Below, piece after piece: positions 9,201 through 17,321 of a DNA stretch of 64,000 nt (position 1 is its first letter; each line of letters starts with the position of its first letter). The translations under genes were made by a program, and so were the position numbers. Under the pieces are notes generated by a model. That model was not told the DNA's origin. It worked only from the letters and a program-made list of their open reading frames with translations, and searched no databases. Source of the DNA: Lodderomyces elongisporus (Eukaryota; Ascomycota; Pichiomycetes; Serinales; Debaryomycetaceae). Location of the stretch: positions 2,264,862-2,328,861 of the forward strand of contig NC_083675.1 of the NCBI RefSeq assembly GCF_030384665.1, read 5' to 3'.

Positions 9201-10441
9201 ACTCCTACAAAGGTATTAATGTTCATTACATCCAAAATTACCTCAAAACCTTAGAGATCCCTACTACGTTCCTGAAATCCAAAGATTTGAAACGATTTAC
9301 TAACCGGGCTTTAGAGTTCTATTTACAGGACGGTAAATTGTACAAACGGGGAAAAGACGGATCCTATACTCGAAAGGTGATAACCAACTCCAACGAAGTC
9401 CGAAATTTGTTCCAACTTACCCATGATGCTCGAGGTCACTTAGGCTTAGAAGCCTGCTTCAACCTATTAAACTGTCACGCCTTTATCCCGAATTTGTACC
9501 GCAGGTTAAAAGCATATACCACATCATGTCTTCACTGCCAAAAGCAAGGCCCTGCCACATTACAGAGAGACCCACTCTACTTTCACCTTCCCGCAGGCCT
9601 CTTTCACACTGTTGTATGTGATTGTGTCAAGATTGGAAACATCGTGATAGTTGTTGCCAGAGATGAATTCCTGGCGTGGGCTGAAGCTCGTATTCTCCCT
9701 GAACTTTCCGCTGAAGCGGTTGCCGATTTCATTTTTGATGCCTTTATTGCGCGAGTTGGTTCATTTCACACGTTGAAGACTGACAATGGGCCTGAATTTG
9801 CGAACAGAATACTCCGGAGACTATTGGATATTCACGGTATCAAAGCCACCTATTCCGTACCTTACCACCCACAAGGAAATGGTATGATTGAAGCCTCTCA
9901 TAAAAGGATTATCCGGTTTATGCAACTGCTCCCCCCACGAGTTAACTTCCAACATGCCTTGCTGACCGCACTTTGGGTGGATAGAACTACCGTACGGAAG
10001 AGGACTGGGTTTTCCCCCCAATACTTAGTCTATGGATTTGAGGGACACAGTCCTTTGAGGTCCTTCCTAGACATTACTCCAAAACATACTACTTACACTG
10101 AGGATGAGTTATTTAAATTCCGATTTCGCCAGTTGTACCATAGGACAACCCAAATTGAATCCGCTCTCGACACTCAACGCAACGCACGGGAACGTCAGAA
10201 AGTCAAATTTGATGAACGATATGATACAACGACAATACTACAAGTTGGTGATCTAGTGTTAGTAACTGATAAGAATCAGGGCCCACAAGGGAAACTTGCC
10301 CAACGATGGGCAGGTCCATACAAAGTTTGGCGAAAACTGAGCCGAATCTATCATTTGCAAAGTTTAAGCGGTATCAAGATTCTGAGGTGCTACACAAGAG
10401 AAATGCTCAAACCCTACGTACTAAGGAGTACCCAAATATGA
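6206..10441 (+). CDS. Pol polyprotein of element 1 (protease-RT-RNase H-integrase)
   Basis: This frame is +1 relative to gag and has no separate need for a start codon; the first ATG in frame is at 6212. Counting from there it is 1,409 residues. Residues 1-310 are acidic and disordered. An aspartic protease core has YDTA, with D329, and a later ILLG motif. The RT has its catalytic pair as FIDD (D674, D675) and is followed by RNase H with HTDAS (D834), YEKEL and ADALSR. Integrase has an HHCC zinc region and the triad D1137, D1191, E1227 (D-X53-D-X35-E). A C-terminal WAGPYKV module follows. The domain order is Ty3/gypsy. No internal stop is present, so it may be active. Protease DTA instead of DTG/DSG is unusual. 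Confidence 0.93.
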   Translation, partial: GTVRAEIKTISKLQPLKTPVDQSSSAEVNAVQTRSQTKAGKRLTTPKSTIPKPQTTQRRSQVIKDNMKAQRSTTSEDDTSPKQSSNAPDSTNPELTNNLTPFVNQHLTEDDISTDPDYTYTEPPLSEQKFQTTPSAMDKELNNLAQEGTILPEEEMLQFLNDDAGNEVEEPNKIEIMDVDEEEDRNNDNLESPHDLEPGDLSPNALDKLTDESENQQDETLGDDTSIRLLRRKRTSRFDMPDKQTFFEKMPTENIQVTMSLADFLGISPEYRKDIHERTKGILVARAGPMNAPKYEVNETVIINPNEHTNDADQIYIPAKIQNRDVTLKYDTALQVSLINPKTLDGLNVKWSKLSPAVRIIGVNKDEVLVEKGVAIDIFIHFIPLTAHLLVHDATPVGQILLGLPFQNEHKLSIGFNNDDKRELRFKVDGKVLKFPVQQVGRESFQVNQYPEIQCNEATSANQLEELLTTSFNGSKATAEEMRYFISKCADVTDVFYVKGGHPGRLKPEVHPPVQIKLRDKNAFWRCKSIPLGIKRPAAVEILSEMLKNGQLQYSSAAYRNPWFLIPKKDGRHRMLIDLRELNKHVELEGGHPQSTDELTSELSGRLFNTLIDVQNAYFQVPLDPTTNDVTSFNSPLGLLKYAVLPQGYLNLVSEFSSILQKILSPVAKDVICFIDDIAICGPTVEDLSESLMKEHLDKVHQVLQLLAHAGLEINPAKLKVAVEDCEFLGYRITPEGKTIIRGQVDALTNYPRPTTQKKMESFLGLVNYYRQLIVGFAELTAPLYDLILKAKEHPKHLLEWDDQTINYFQHIIRVLTSCPVLQPFNDKQITTIHTDASTESWGGVLQNTDAHGVTRMVLCYSGKFHGSERHYTIYEKELFSIYLTLNAIQPLLVGYKDILYIYCDNKALVTVLDKPLENSHFVNRTYKWLNYIRSFNYMIIHIDGKRNVIADALSRCHLSSLQAENYAVEEVRNLFRNSLDPTILAEVNTVNIITNANNSYKGINVHYIQNYLKTLEIPTTFLKSKDLKRFTNRALEFYLQDGKLYKRGKDGSYTRKVITNSNEVRNLFQLTHDARGHLGLEACFNLLNCHAFIPNLYRRLKAYTTSCLHCQKQGPATLQRDPLYFHLPAGLFHTVVCDCVKIGNIVIVVARDEFLAWAEARILPELSAEAVADFIFDAFIARVGSFHTLKTDNGPEFANRILRRLLDIHGIKATYSVPYHPQGNGMIEASHKRIIRFMQLLPPRVNFQHALLTALWVDRTTVRKRTGFSPQYLVYGFEGHSPLRSFLDITPKHTTYTEDELFKFRFRQLYHRTTQIESALDTQRNARERQKVKFDERYDTTTILQVGDLVLVTDKNQGPQGKLAQRWAGPYKVWRKLSRIYHLQSLSGIKILRCYTREMLKPYVLRSTQI

Positions 10442-10535
10442 ATTTACGTGTTCGGAACGTCCCAACGAACTTCCCAAAATATACCAATCCAATCATTTCA
10501 ATTCGAAGGGGGGTACAGAACACGCTAAATTCACA

Positions 10536-10536
<1 letters not shown>

Positions 10537-10583
<47 letters not shown>
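10537..10583 (+). repeat. A47 homopolymer between pol and the 3' LTR
   Basis: A run of 47 adenines lies inside the element, 95 bp after the pol stop and 54 bp before the 3' LTR. An overlapping frame (10306-10647) that reads it as poly-Lys is not credible as a gene. Run length is prone to sequencing error. Confidence 0.9.
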
Positions 10584-10585
<2 letters not shown>

Positions 10586-10623
10586 AGATTCAAAGATCCA
10601 AGAGTTACACCTACCTTCTTCGT

Positions 10624-10637
10624 AGAGGGGGGAGGAA
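10624..10637 (+). other. Polypurine tract of element 1
   Basis: AGAGGGGGGAGGAA directly abuts the 3' LTR and is the expected plus-strand primer for reverse transcription. A second G-rich tract, AAGGGGGG, lies at 10506-10513, upstream of the A run. Confidence 0.85.
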
Positions 10638-11098
10638 TGTCACATAGCGACTTAAGTAAGTCGCATTATGCCATCATTTCTGTGAAACAGAAATTAGTGT
10701 CATTACCAATTATTCAGGGTAATGAGAGAACAAACAAATTAAGTTAGTATAGAAGGATATAAATAGTGGGTAGAAGTCGCACTCTAGACTTCTATCAAAT
10801 TGTATAGAATTATCGATAAATAACACATTTTACGGTCACAACAAGTATAACGCAAATCAGTGAATATTGGTAGAGAATGGCCACTCTACTAATTCCCTTC
10901 ACTTGAGTATTGTATGAGACAATTTACTTCTTACACTTAAACACCATACCATGATCATGGTAAGAACAGTTACGAAATCACTTAGTCAGAATATAGCCAG
11001 TTAGGTTGTAAATAGAATAGCTGGTACTAGTGAGCAGGTAGCGATAACCTAGTGCACAGCAGTCGCACACTTACGTTGAGTAACGTTGCTATGTGACA
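10638..11098 (+). repeat. 3' LTR of element 1 (461 bp)
   Basis: It appears identical by eye to the 5' LTR over all 461 bp and is followed by the ATACA target duplication. It ends 295 bp upstream of the SSK1 start codon, in the same orientation. Confidence 0.95.
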
Positions 11099-11142
11099 AT
11101 ACATTGTTACTATTATTGTGACATGTTGGTATGTATTTATTA

Positions 11143-11206
11143 CAATTTTTTTTTTTAATTTTTTTTTTAATTTTTTTTTTAATTTTTTTTTTAATTTTTT
11201 TTTTTG
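11143..11206. repeat. A/T microsatellite, AA plus T-run units
   Basis: Four to five units of AA followed by 9-10 T lie between the 3' LTR of element 1 and SSK1. This is poly(dA:dT)-type promoter DNA; no gene is seen in 11104-11393. Confidence 0.8.
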
Positions 11207-11317
11207 TTGATGTTATTATGTGCGAGTGAATAAAATTGCGCACCTCACCTCTGAGAAAATGTTCTACAATGGGAGAAGGAAGCTAGAAAAGATCCGCAGC
11301 CAAGACTAAATTATACA

Positions 11318-11351
11318 CTCTCCCTCTCCCTCTCCCTCTCCCTCTCCCTCT
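11318..11351 (+). repeat. CTCTCC hexamer repeat in the SSK1 promoter
   Basis: About 5.7 copies of CTCTCC end 42 bp before the SSK1 ATG. The pyrimidine-rich tract sits in the likely 5' untranslated region or core promoter. Confidence 0.85.
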
Positions 11352-11393
11352 GTTTGGAAGATAATAAATAAACAATAGGCCGCCTCTACCACT

Positions 11394-12506
11394 ATGAGCC
11401 AATCATTTCTAAACAACGACGTGCGACCACACGTCCAACTTAGATCACCATCGATGAATCTGATACCTCGCCACTCAATAAGCTCACCTGTAAGTTTGTC
11501 GAATTATCATCCTCAAGGTAAAATGTTCAAGAGTTATCCTGATAACCCGAAATCGTTACTGATAGACACATCAAAGTCATTGGGACATAATGCAGATCCA
11601 CAGTTGCCTCTGGCTTCTTCCAAATATCCAGCAACACCGTGGTCCTCTTCCTTTATTGAGTCCAACAAACCAAGGAGGCTTTGGGTTAGGACTCCTTTGG
11701 GAAACCCAACCACTATCCTAGCATACAGCGATAGTATTGTTGATGACTTGAAGTCGTTGATTATCGACAAGTATCCAAACACGATTGGAAGATACGACGA
11801 TGCTGCGAACCTCGTGCTTAAACTAGATTTGCTGACTACAAGATCGCAGCAGGCACTTTCTACATCGACATCGACGATATCACCAAATGTTAAGGGAAGA
11901 AATAACGGGGGAACAACAAGTGGAGGAGCAGGTGGAGGAGCAGGTGAAAACTATGCCATCTTGGAGCCGGATCAAAACGTGTGGCAACTTATGGACACAC
12001 ATTATCCCCACGGAATGACAATGAAGGATGCCTTGATTATTGATGTTTATTCTATAGAGGGAGAATCGCCCACTGATCCTACCTTTGCAAAGCACCCTCA
12101 TCAGTATCTCCAACATGGCCGACTGATGAGTTATGAGAACAGAGGAGAGGGGTTTGATGTTCCGCTTCAGTATAGACCACAATATCAACAGCAGCAGCAA
12201 CTTCAACAACAACAGCAGCAGCAGCATTATGCGCACCAGCCAACACCGATACTGAGACATTTTCCAATAAATAAACCGCATCTTAGTGGTCAAAACCATT
12301 TGCATTTTGTTCCTGAAAGATCTGTTTCTCCGTCGACTTTAGGCACAAAAGATTCCTCAGTTTTATCAGCACAGAATCGGTCAAATTCGACAACTGCCAC
12401 TTCCCCGGTGCATAAAGCTCAACCTAATCCACAAGCTGTGCTATTGTTGCCCAAAAATTTCACGTTGAGCAGCACTTCTGGTAGTAGCCACAATAACAAT
12501 AACAAT

Positions 12507-12553
<47 letters not shown>

Positions 12554-13493
12554 CCTTAGCAATGGGGGCGCTGGTGGTGGTCAGGGTAGAAATTTATCAT
12601 TACAAAAGGCAAAATCTGCACCAATTGAAGGTGCAAGCTCTGGAAATGGCACAGAAAACCAAAGTATCTCCCAAAAGAATCAGGTGATAGATGAGGAAAA
12701 CACCGAAGCCGAAGGTGATTCGGATATCGGCACCGGAATCATGACACCATCGCCATCAGAATCACTGGAAGCCTCAACTTTGAAAAACGAAGAAACTGGC
12801 GGATCTTCAACTAAAGAGCCTAGCTCTTTTCCCTTATCATCTACACCACTGAAAAACAATACTGGCAAGGGTGAGAAAAGTTCTGAGCAGATTTCATCAA
12901 TATCAAAAACAATTGCGTCGGCAAAGAGCAATACAAAGTCGGAGAAATCGGATCCTGCTTTGGATAAAGTACTTCCGTCTATTTCGGTGCTTGTTGTTGA
13001 GGATAACGCCATTAATCAAGCTATTCTTGGTGCGTTTCTTCGAAAACGAAAAATACATTATCAAATTGCCAAGAACGGACAAGAAGCGATTGACAAATGG
13101 AAAAAAGGTGGTTTCCACTTGGTTCTCATGGATATCCAGTTACCTGTGAAATCCGGTATTGAGGCGACAAAAGAGATTAGACATTTGGAGAGGCTTAATC
13201 GAATAGGTGTGTTTGATGAGAATGATATTAAGAAAATAGCAATGCATGAATTGAAAGAAGAAGATATGCTTGACTCAGATAAGTTCCGATCTCCAGTTAT
13301 TATTGTTGCATTAACTGCCTCCTCAAATTCATCTGTGGATAGAAAGAATGCATTGACTGCTGGATGTAATGATTACTTGACCAAGCCAGTGAATTTGGTA
13401 TGGTTGCAAAACAAGATTACCGAGTGGGGGTGCATGCAAGCATTGATTGACTTTGAAGGTTGGAAAAGCAAGAACAACTGGAATTCTGTTTAA
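11394..13493 (+). CDS. SSK1: SSK1-type response regulator of the osmostress phosphorelay
   Basis: The 699-residue protein has a long, Ser/Asn/Gln-rich N-terminal region with a poly-Gln patch near residues 264-280 and a poly-Asn tract near residues 366-386. A receiver domain occupies about residues 532-675. It begins VLVVEDNAINQ, with the phospho-acceptor D580 in LVLMDIQLPV, then ALTAS and the conserved Lys in YLTKPV. The C-terminus, ITEWGCMQALIDFEGWKSK, is typical of fungal Ssk1. In yeasts, Ssk1 receives phosphate from the Sln1-Ypd1 relay; the unphosphorylated form activates the Ssk2/Ssk22 MAPKKKs of the HOG pathway. The length matches the family (about 670-710). It is isolated between two retrotransposons whose LTRs lie 295 bp upstream and 315 bp downstream. 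Confidence 0.93.
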
Positions 13494-13803
13494 AAGAGTT
13501 GAAGCTGGGTAGATTTTGTTTAATTCTTGTTTTTGTTTTTTTTTTTTATTTTAGAATAATACATGGTATATATTATCTATATTTTTTGAGGAACACATTT
13601 TTGAGTGTTTGCAATTAAGGACAAGATTGTTTTCTTTCGTTTTTCTTCGTTTTCCTTCGTTTTTTCTTCTTCTTTTAGTACCCGTTTGCAATTTTTTATG
13701 TAGTGCTTTGACTTTTACAACTATTTTACAATTTCATATATTTCGTATTTACAAAGATAGTGAGAAAAAAAAACTCTAATAGTAAATTATACGGAAAGAA
13801 AAA
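13494..13803. other. SSK1 3' flank up to element 2
   Basis: This T-rich 310-bp stretch likely holds the SSK1 terminator. It contains repeated TTCGTTTT-like units near 13637-13670. No gene is seen. Confidence 0.6.
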
Positions 13804-13808
13804 CATAG

Positions 13809-14262
13809 TGTCACAGTGCGACACACATTGGACGCTCTGTGCCCTCGTTTCCGCTAAGTGAATATTTGGAGAATATTGCACGACATAGGAAACTTGAAAC
13901 TTCAAACAAGATGAGTTTATATAAATAGGAACGAGAAGTGGTAAAATTAACTTATCACTATTATAGAGAAATATCGGTAAAATATAGATTTTATACGGTC
14001 AACTACATTGAACACAAATCACTAGGTGAACGTGCAGAGTGTATACTCTCACGATTCTCCTTACTAGTGACTTTGTATGAGACAATTTACTCTCTTAACT
14101 TATGAGCATTGAGACCTTTATAGGTGCGATCATTGACAATTACACTTAGTTGGAATATAGCCTATCAAGTCACGAACTCAAACCGCTGGTATCGGTGAGC
14201 TACCAGCTCAAACCGATGCTCAGCAGTCGTACACTTGTTACTTGTGACAGTGCTATGCGACA
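13809..14262 (+). repeat. 5' LTR of element 2 (454 bp)
   Basis: It begins TGTCACAGTGC and ends GCTATGCGACA, imperfect terminal inverted repeats. A TATA box (TATATAAATAG) lies at about 13918-13928. A perfect 7-bp stem GCTGGTA/TACCAGC is in the last 100 bp, but the LTR is less hairpin-rich than that of element 1. Confidence 0.95.
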
Positions 14263-14265
14263 GAA

Positions 14266-14280
14266 TGGCGACCAGAGTGA
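14266..14280 (+). other. Candidate primer-binding site of element 2
   Basis: TGGCGACCAGAGTGA begins 3 nt after the LTR. Its complement ends TCGCCA, as several tRNA 3' ends do (it resembles but does not equal yeast tRNA-Asn). The primer tRNA is not determined. Confidence 0.5.
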
Positions 14281-15560
14281 GGACCTCAAATCCTTGCAAA
14301 TCATGTTGTTTGAATGATTTGATATGGTTACCTAATATTTCAAGTAATTGATACATTGGTTGAGGCTACTGTTAAGCAGTATTGTCGACCAGGATATTGA
14401 ATGATCATGACATTTCAATACCTTGGCATTTCAACATTTGGTCAATATCATTTATGAGAAGGACCTGTGGAAGAGTAAATCTCCTATCCACGAATTAATA
14501 GCTTCACTATTGTGAACTACAGTTTAAAGGAGGAGCTACTCCTCATTGGAGAACTATGCGAGTTTAGTCCAATGGAACATAATGCATCGTAGTCATCGGG
14601 ACGTATCCGAGACTACACCAGAAAATATCAAATAGCGTATACTGTCAACACTTTATGATGGAATATTCACCCATCAGTTGACAAAGGGCGAAGGTTGTAG
14701 ACGTTAGACAGAGTGCAACTATAGACCGAATAGAGTCGTGTCTGCTGACTTGGCTATAGTTTGAAGGCTGTACGTGTGATAGACATGGCGTTGAAACGAG
14801 TACCGAAGATTGCACGGGTATAGGTGGCTACCCTCAATTGGTGCAAAGATCGAGGAAAGTATTTTTAGGATAATGACCACATCCCTAATTTGGGTTTATA
14901 TCATTTTTTTAAAAAAGACTTATTACATTCTAGAAGGTAAATAAGCACCGTTAAAGCAGCGTTTAAGAAATCATCATTACTGTCTACGGACTCATCTGAG
15001 TATGATGGTAGCAGACTAAACAAACTACACGGGTTATCGGTGAGGTAGAATTACACCAGATAAAAACGGCGGAGATGGTAACTACCGAGGGAAAGACTAA
15101 ATTGCATCTCGCAAGAAAGACTATATAGCATCTTGAGAGAAAGACAGAATTGCATCCCGAAAGAAGCAACCAATTATTATTATGAAACTACAGTGTTTCA
15201 ATAGGTCGTTCAATCATCACTTTATTAGAGATACTGACTTAGCGCCTGCTATATAGGAGGAGTCAAATCCGAGGCACTCATTTATTGTCGACAAAATTTT
15301 TAAGATGAGGCCAGGATACACGACTATGCGCTGGTGAAAAATTTTCACCCTACTCAACAAAAATTGTTGTCCACGACCTCTTACTCGCGTGACGAGAACT
15401 ATAAGTATTCCCGAGATTGATTGAACGAAACCCTTGATAATTTGGAACAAAGGGTTTATCTACCATAAAAACATTTCACCAAAAAGTTTAACACCAAGTA
15501 TATCACATATTACATTCAAGCAAAATATTATTCCAAAAACTTGAAAAACTTCTACTACAA
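14281..15560 (+). other. Long untranslated leader of element 2
   Basis: This 1.3-kb stretch between primer-binding site and gag has no credible gene. It contains a perfect 7-bp stem TATTGAA/TTCAATA (14395-14420). A hairpin GAGGAG-cta-CTCCTC (14530-14544) recalls the dyad that is repeated ten times in element 1. A three-unit 24-bp repeat is listed separately. Confidence 0.7.
15091..15162 (+). repeat. Three 24-bp degenerate repeats in the element 2 leader
   Basis: Units at 15091, 15115 and 15139 all start GAAAGAC and contain (A/T)GCATC. They occupy the same general part of the leader as the 55-bp array in element 1. Confidence 0.75.
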
Positions 15561-17321
15561 ATGTCATCTTCAACAAAAGATTCTAAGACCTCTAATCCTA
15601 CTCCAAGGAGTATCAACCCTGGTCCAAGTAAACCAGACCTTGCTGGTGTCGACTCATCTTCAATTTCCGGGCAGTCTATTTCTACCTCGGGAAGAGCCGA
15701 TATGAGCGAAGGTGAAGATGAATCTCCTGGTTTGAAAAGGACAGAAGCTCCTCAAATAAATCAGGTTGAGATTAACGAGATCTTAGACTTGAAATCTGAG
15801 ATGATGATGATGCAAGAGCAGATGAAACAAATGACTGCTATGTTTAAAGCCGCTATGATTCAAACAGTCCCGCAACTTAGCACTCCTGTACCAGCTAGGA
15901 ACGATGAGGCTAACAAGGCCCAGATTTCGGATGATAACAACAGCATAACCCTGCCAACTGACGTGCAAATGAAAGTTCATCCGGAAGAACACACATTTTC
16001 ACCAGGACGTAACTTCCCTATCTCGAGGCCACACTCACTCGCTTCACCCTTGACTCACCAATCCCGTCAAAGTGGTACTCCTAGTGCTTATGGATCTGAT
16101 AGATCTGTTGCATCTTACGATGGTATCCTTTACCATGGAGAAGTAGTCCATAGCGGATTCTGGGTTGAAGGCCATGAAGAAGCTTGTCAAATCATAAACG
16201 AGGCAAGACAGAGGTACCCTCATGGGGAAGACGTCAGGGTAATTCCATACATTCGAGTCCCAGACATAGCTGTCGAAAAGGCATTCATGGCGTACTACGA
16301 CAAACTCCTTGCCAAACAAGGGAGAACTCAAAATGACAATATGGCACTCGGTCAGTATGACATTGCAAAACGTGTCCCTTTGAAGTTCTCCGATGAGGAA
16401 GGTTTCATGTTCTGGTTAAAGTCGGTTTTGTGGCACAAACACACCTACGGTGTTCCTGATAAGCTCATCATTAATGAGTTAAGGAACGGAGCTAATTTGA
16501 CGAAGTCAGAGTCGTTGAAGGACATGATTGAGATGTCATGTAAGAGTGAGGGCCCCTTTGAACAACCGGTGGTTGATTACTTACCTATCTTGGGCAATGG
16601 GGGCACTCCTCCAGAAACGAACCAAGTTACTGATGTTATGACTGCTATCCATGATGCTTTGAAAAAGAAACATAATCCTAGAGTGAAAATGACCATTATT
16701 GGTATTGCTGTCAAAAAGTATTTGAGGATCACCAATACATCTCACCTAGCACAGGAAACATGGATCTCAATCTTTAAGACCCTTTTCGAAAGGATGGGTA
16801 GTGTCATGGATCAAATAATCATGTATATGACCCCGGAAGTTAAAATCGAAAAGCCGGGAAGGACTGGACCAATAGTCACGTTTGAAGATGCGTCGATCAT
16901 AAAGATTGGCCTTGGACTCCTCAAGAATAAACCTAACGATAAAATCATTCAAGGTGTCAAATCATACGATTTGACATTTGAGAGGATCTGGGATGCTGTT
17001 AATGCAACATTTCAAACGAGGATGCATCTTATCTCAGATGACGAAGAAAAAGATGCCGGTACTACACTGGTGTCTAAAGGTGACAAATCACAAAAGACTA
17101 CTAAATGTAATTTTTGTGGAAAGTACAGACACACTGTTGATAGTTGCCACTTATTGGTGACTGCTTTGGATGAAAAGTTGGTAAAGAAAGTCGATGGGAA
17201 GTATTACTTAGCAAACGGTGAACCGTTGGTCATGGATTTCTATAAGTGTCCCCTTTTAAAACACCTGAGCTTGAAATCTCTAAGTTCTAATGCGAGGCAT
17301 CGCACGCCCCCAACAAAGTAA
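15561..17321 (+). CDS. Gag polyprotein of element 2
   Basis: This 586-residue protein has a Ser/Pro-rich, Met-rich N-terminus (with MMMMQEQMKQM near residue 80) and a helical central capsid-like region homologous to the Gag of element 1. It ends with a CCHC knuckle, CNFCGKYRHTVDSC, about residues 515-528. It should assemble particles and bind the element RNA. The frame terminates at 17319-17321, 21 nt past the GCG-AGG-C heptamer. The ATG at 15561 follows a long A/T-rich leader end and is the first in frame. It is longer than the element 1 Gag, mostly in the N-terminal region. Confidence 0.92.
   Translation: MSSSTKDSKTSNPTPRSINPGPSKPDLAGVDSSSISGQSISTSGRADMSEGEDESPGLKRTEAPQINQVEINEILDLKSEMMMMQEQMKQMTAMFKAAMIQTVPQLSTPVPARNDEANKAQISDDNNSITLPTDVQMKVHPEEHTFSPGRNFPISRPHSLASPLTHQSRQSGTPSAYGSDRSVASYDGILYHGEVVHSGFWVEGHEEACQIINEARQRYPHGEDVRVIPYIRVPDIAVEKAFMAYYDKLLAKQGRTQNDNMALGQYDIAKRVPLKFSDEEGFMFWLKSVLWHKHTYGVPDKLIINELRNGANLTKSESLKDMIEMSCKSEGPFEQPVVDYLPILGNGGTPPETNQVTDVMTAIHDALKKKHNPRVKMTIIGIAVKKYLRITNTSHLAQETWISIFKTLFERMGSVMDQIIMYMTPEVKIEKPGRTGPIVTFEDASIIKIGLGLLKNKPNDKIIQGVKSYDLTFERIWDAVNATFQTRMHLISDDEEKDAGTTLVSKGDKSQKTTKCNFCGKYRHTVDSCHLLVTALDEKLVKKVDGKYYLANGEPLVMDFYKCPLLKHLSLKSLSSNARHRTPPTK
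17292..17298 (+). promoter_or_regulatory. Predicted +1 ribosomal frameshift site, GCG-AGG-C
   Basis: In the Gag frame the codons are GCG AGG C, identical to the heptamer in element 1 and at the same place relative to the Gag stop. Skipping one base leads into the open pol frame. Flanking sequence differs between the elements, which supports selection on the heptamer. Confidence 0.75.

Larger units (their letters stand above)
3120..11098 (+). mobile_element. Complete Ty3/gypsy-type LTR retrotransposon, element 1
   Basis: This 7,979-bp element is bounded by two 461-bp LTRs that look identical. It is flanked by the 5-bp target duplication ATACA (3115-3119 and 11099-11103). Internal order: primer-binding region, leader with ten 55-bp repeats, gag, pol in the +1 frame, a 47-nt A run, polypurine tract, 3' LTR. 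The pol order protease-RT-RNase H-integrase places it in the Ty3/gypsy (Metaviridae) group. Neither large frame has an internal stop, and the matching LTRs suggest a recent, possibly competent copy. It lies between DOS2 and SSK1 in the same orientation as both. It shares gag-pol design with element 2 but is a separate family. Confidence 0.95.

Noticed and set aside
10306..10647. 113-residue frame with a poly-Lys run overlapping the pol end
   Set aside because: It is out of frame with pol and is made by the A47 run.
14281..15560. Possible additional gene in the long leader of element 2
   Set aside because: Frames are short and on mixed strands; the region fits an untranslated retroelement leader.
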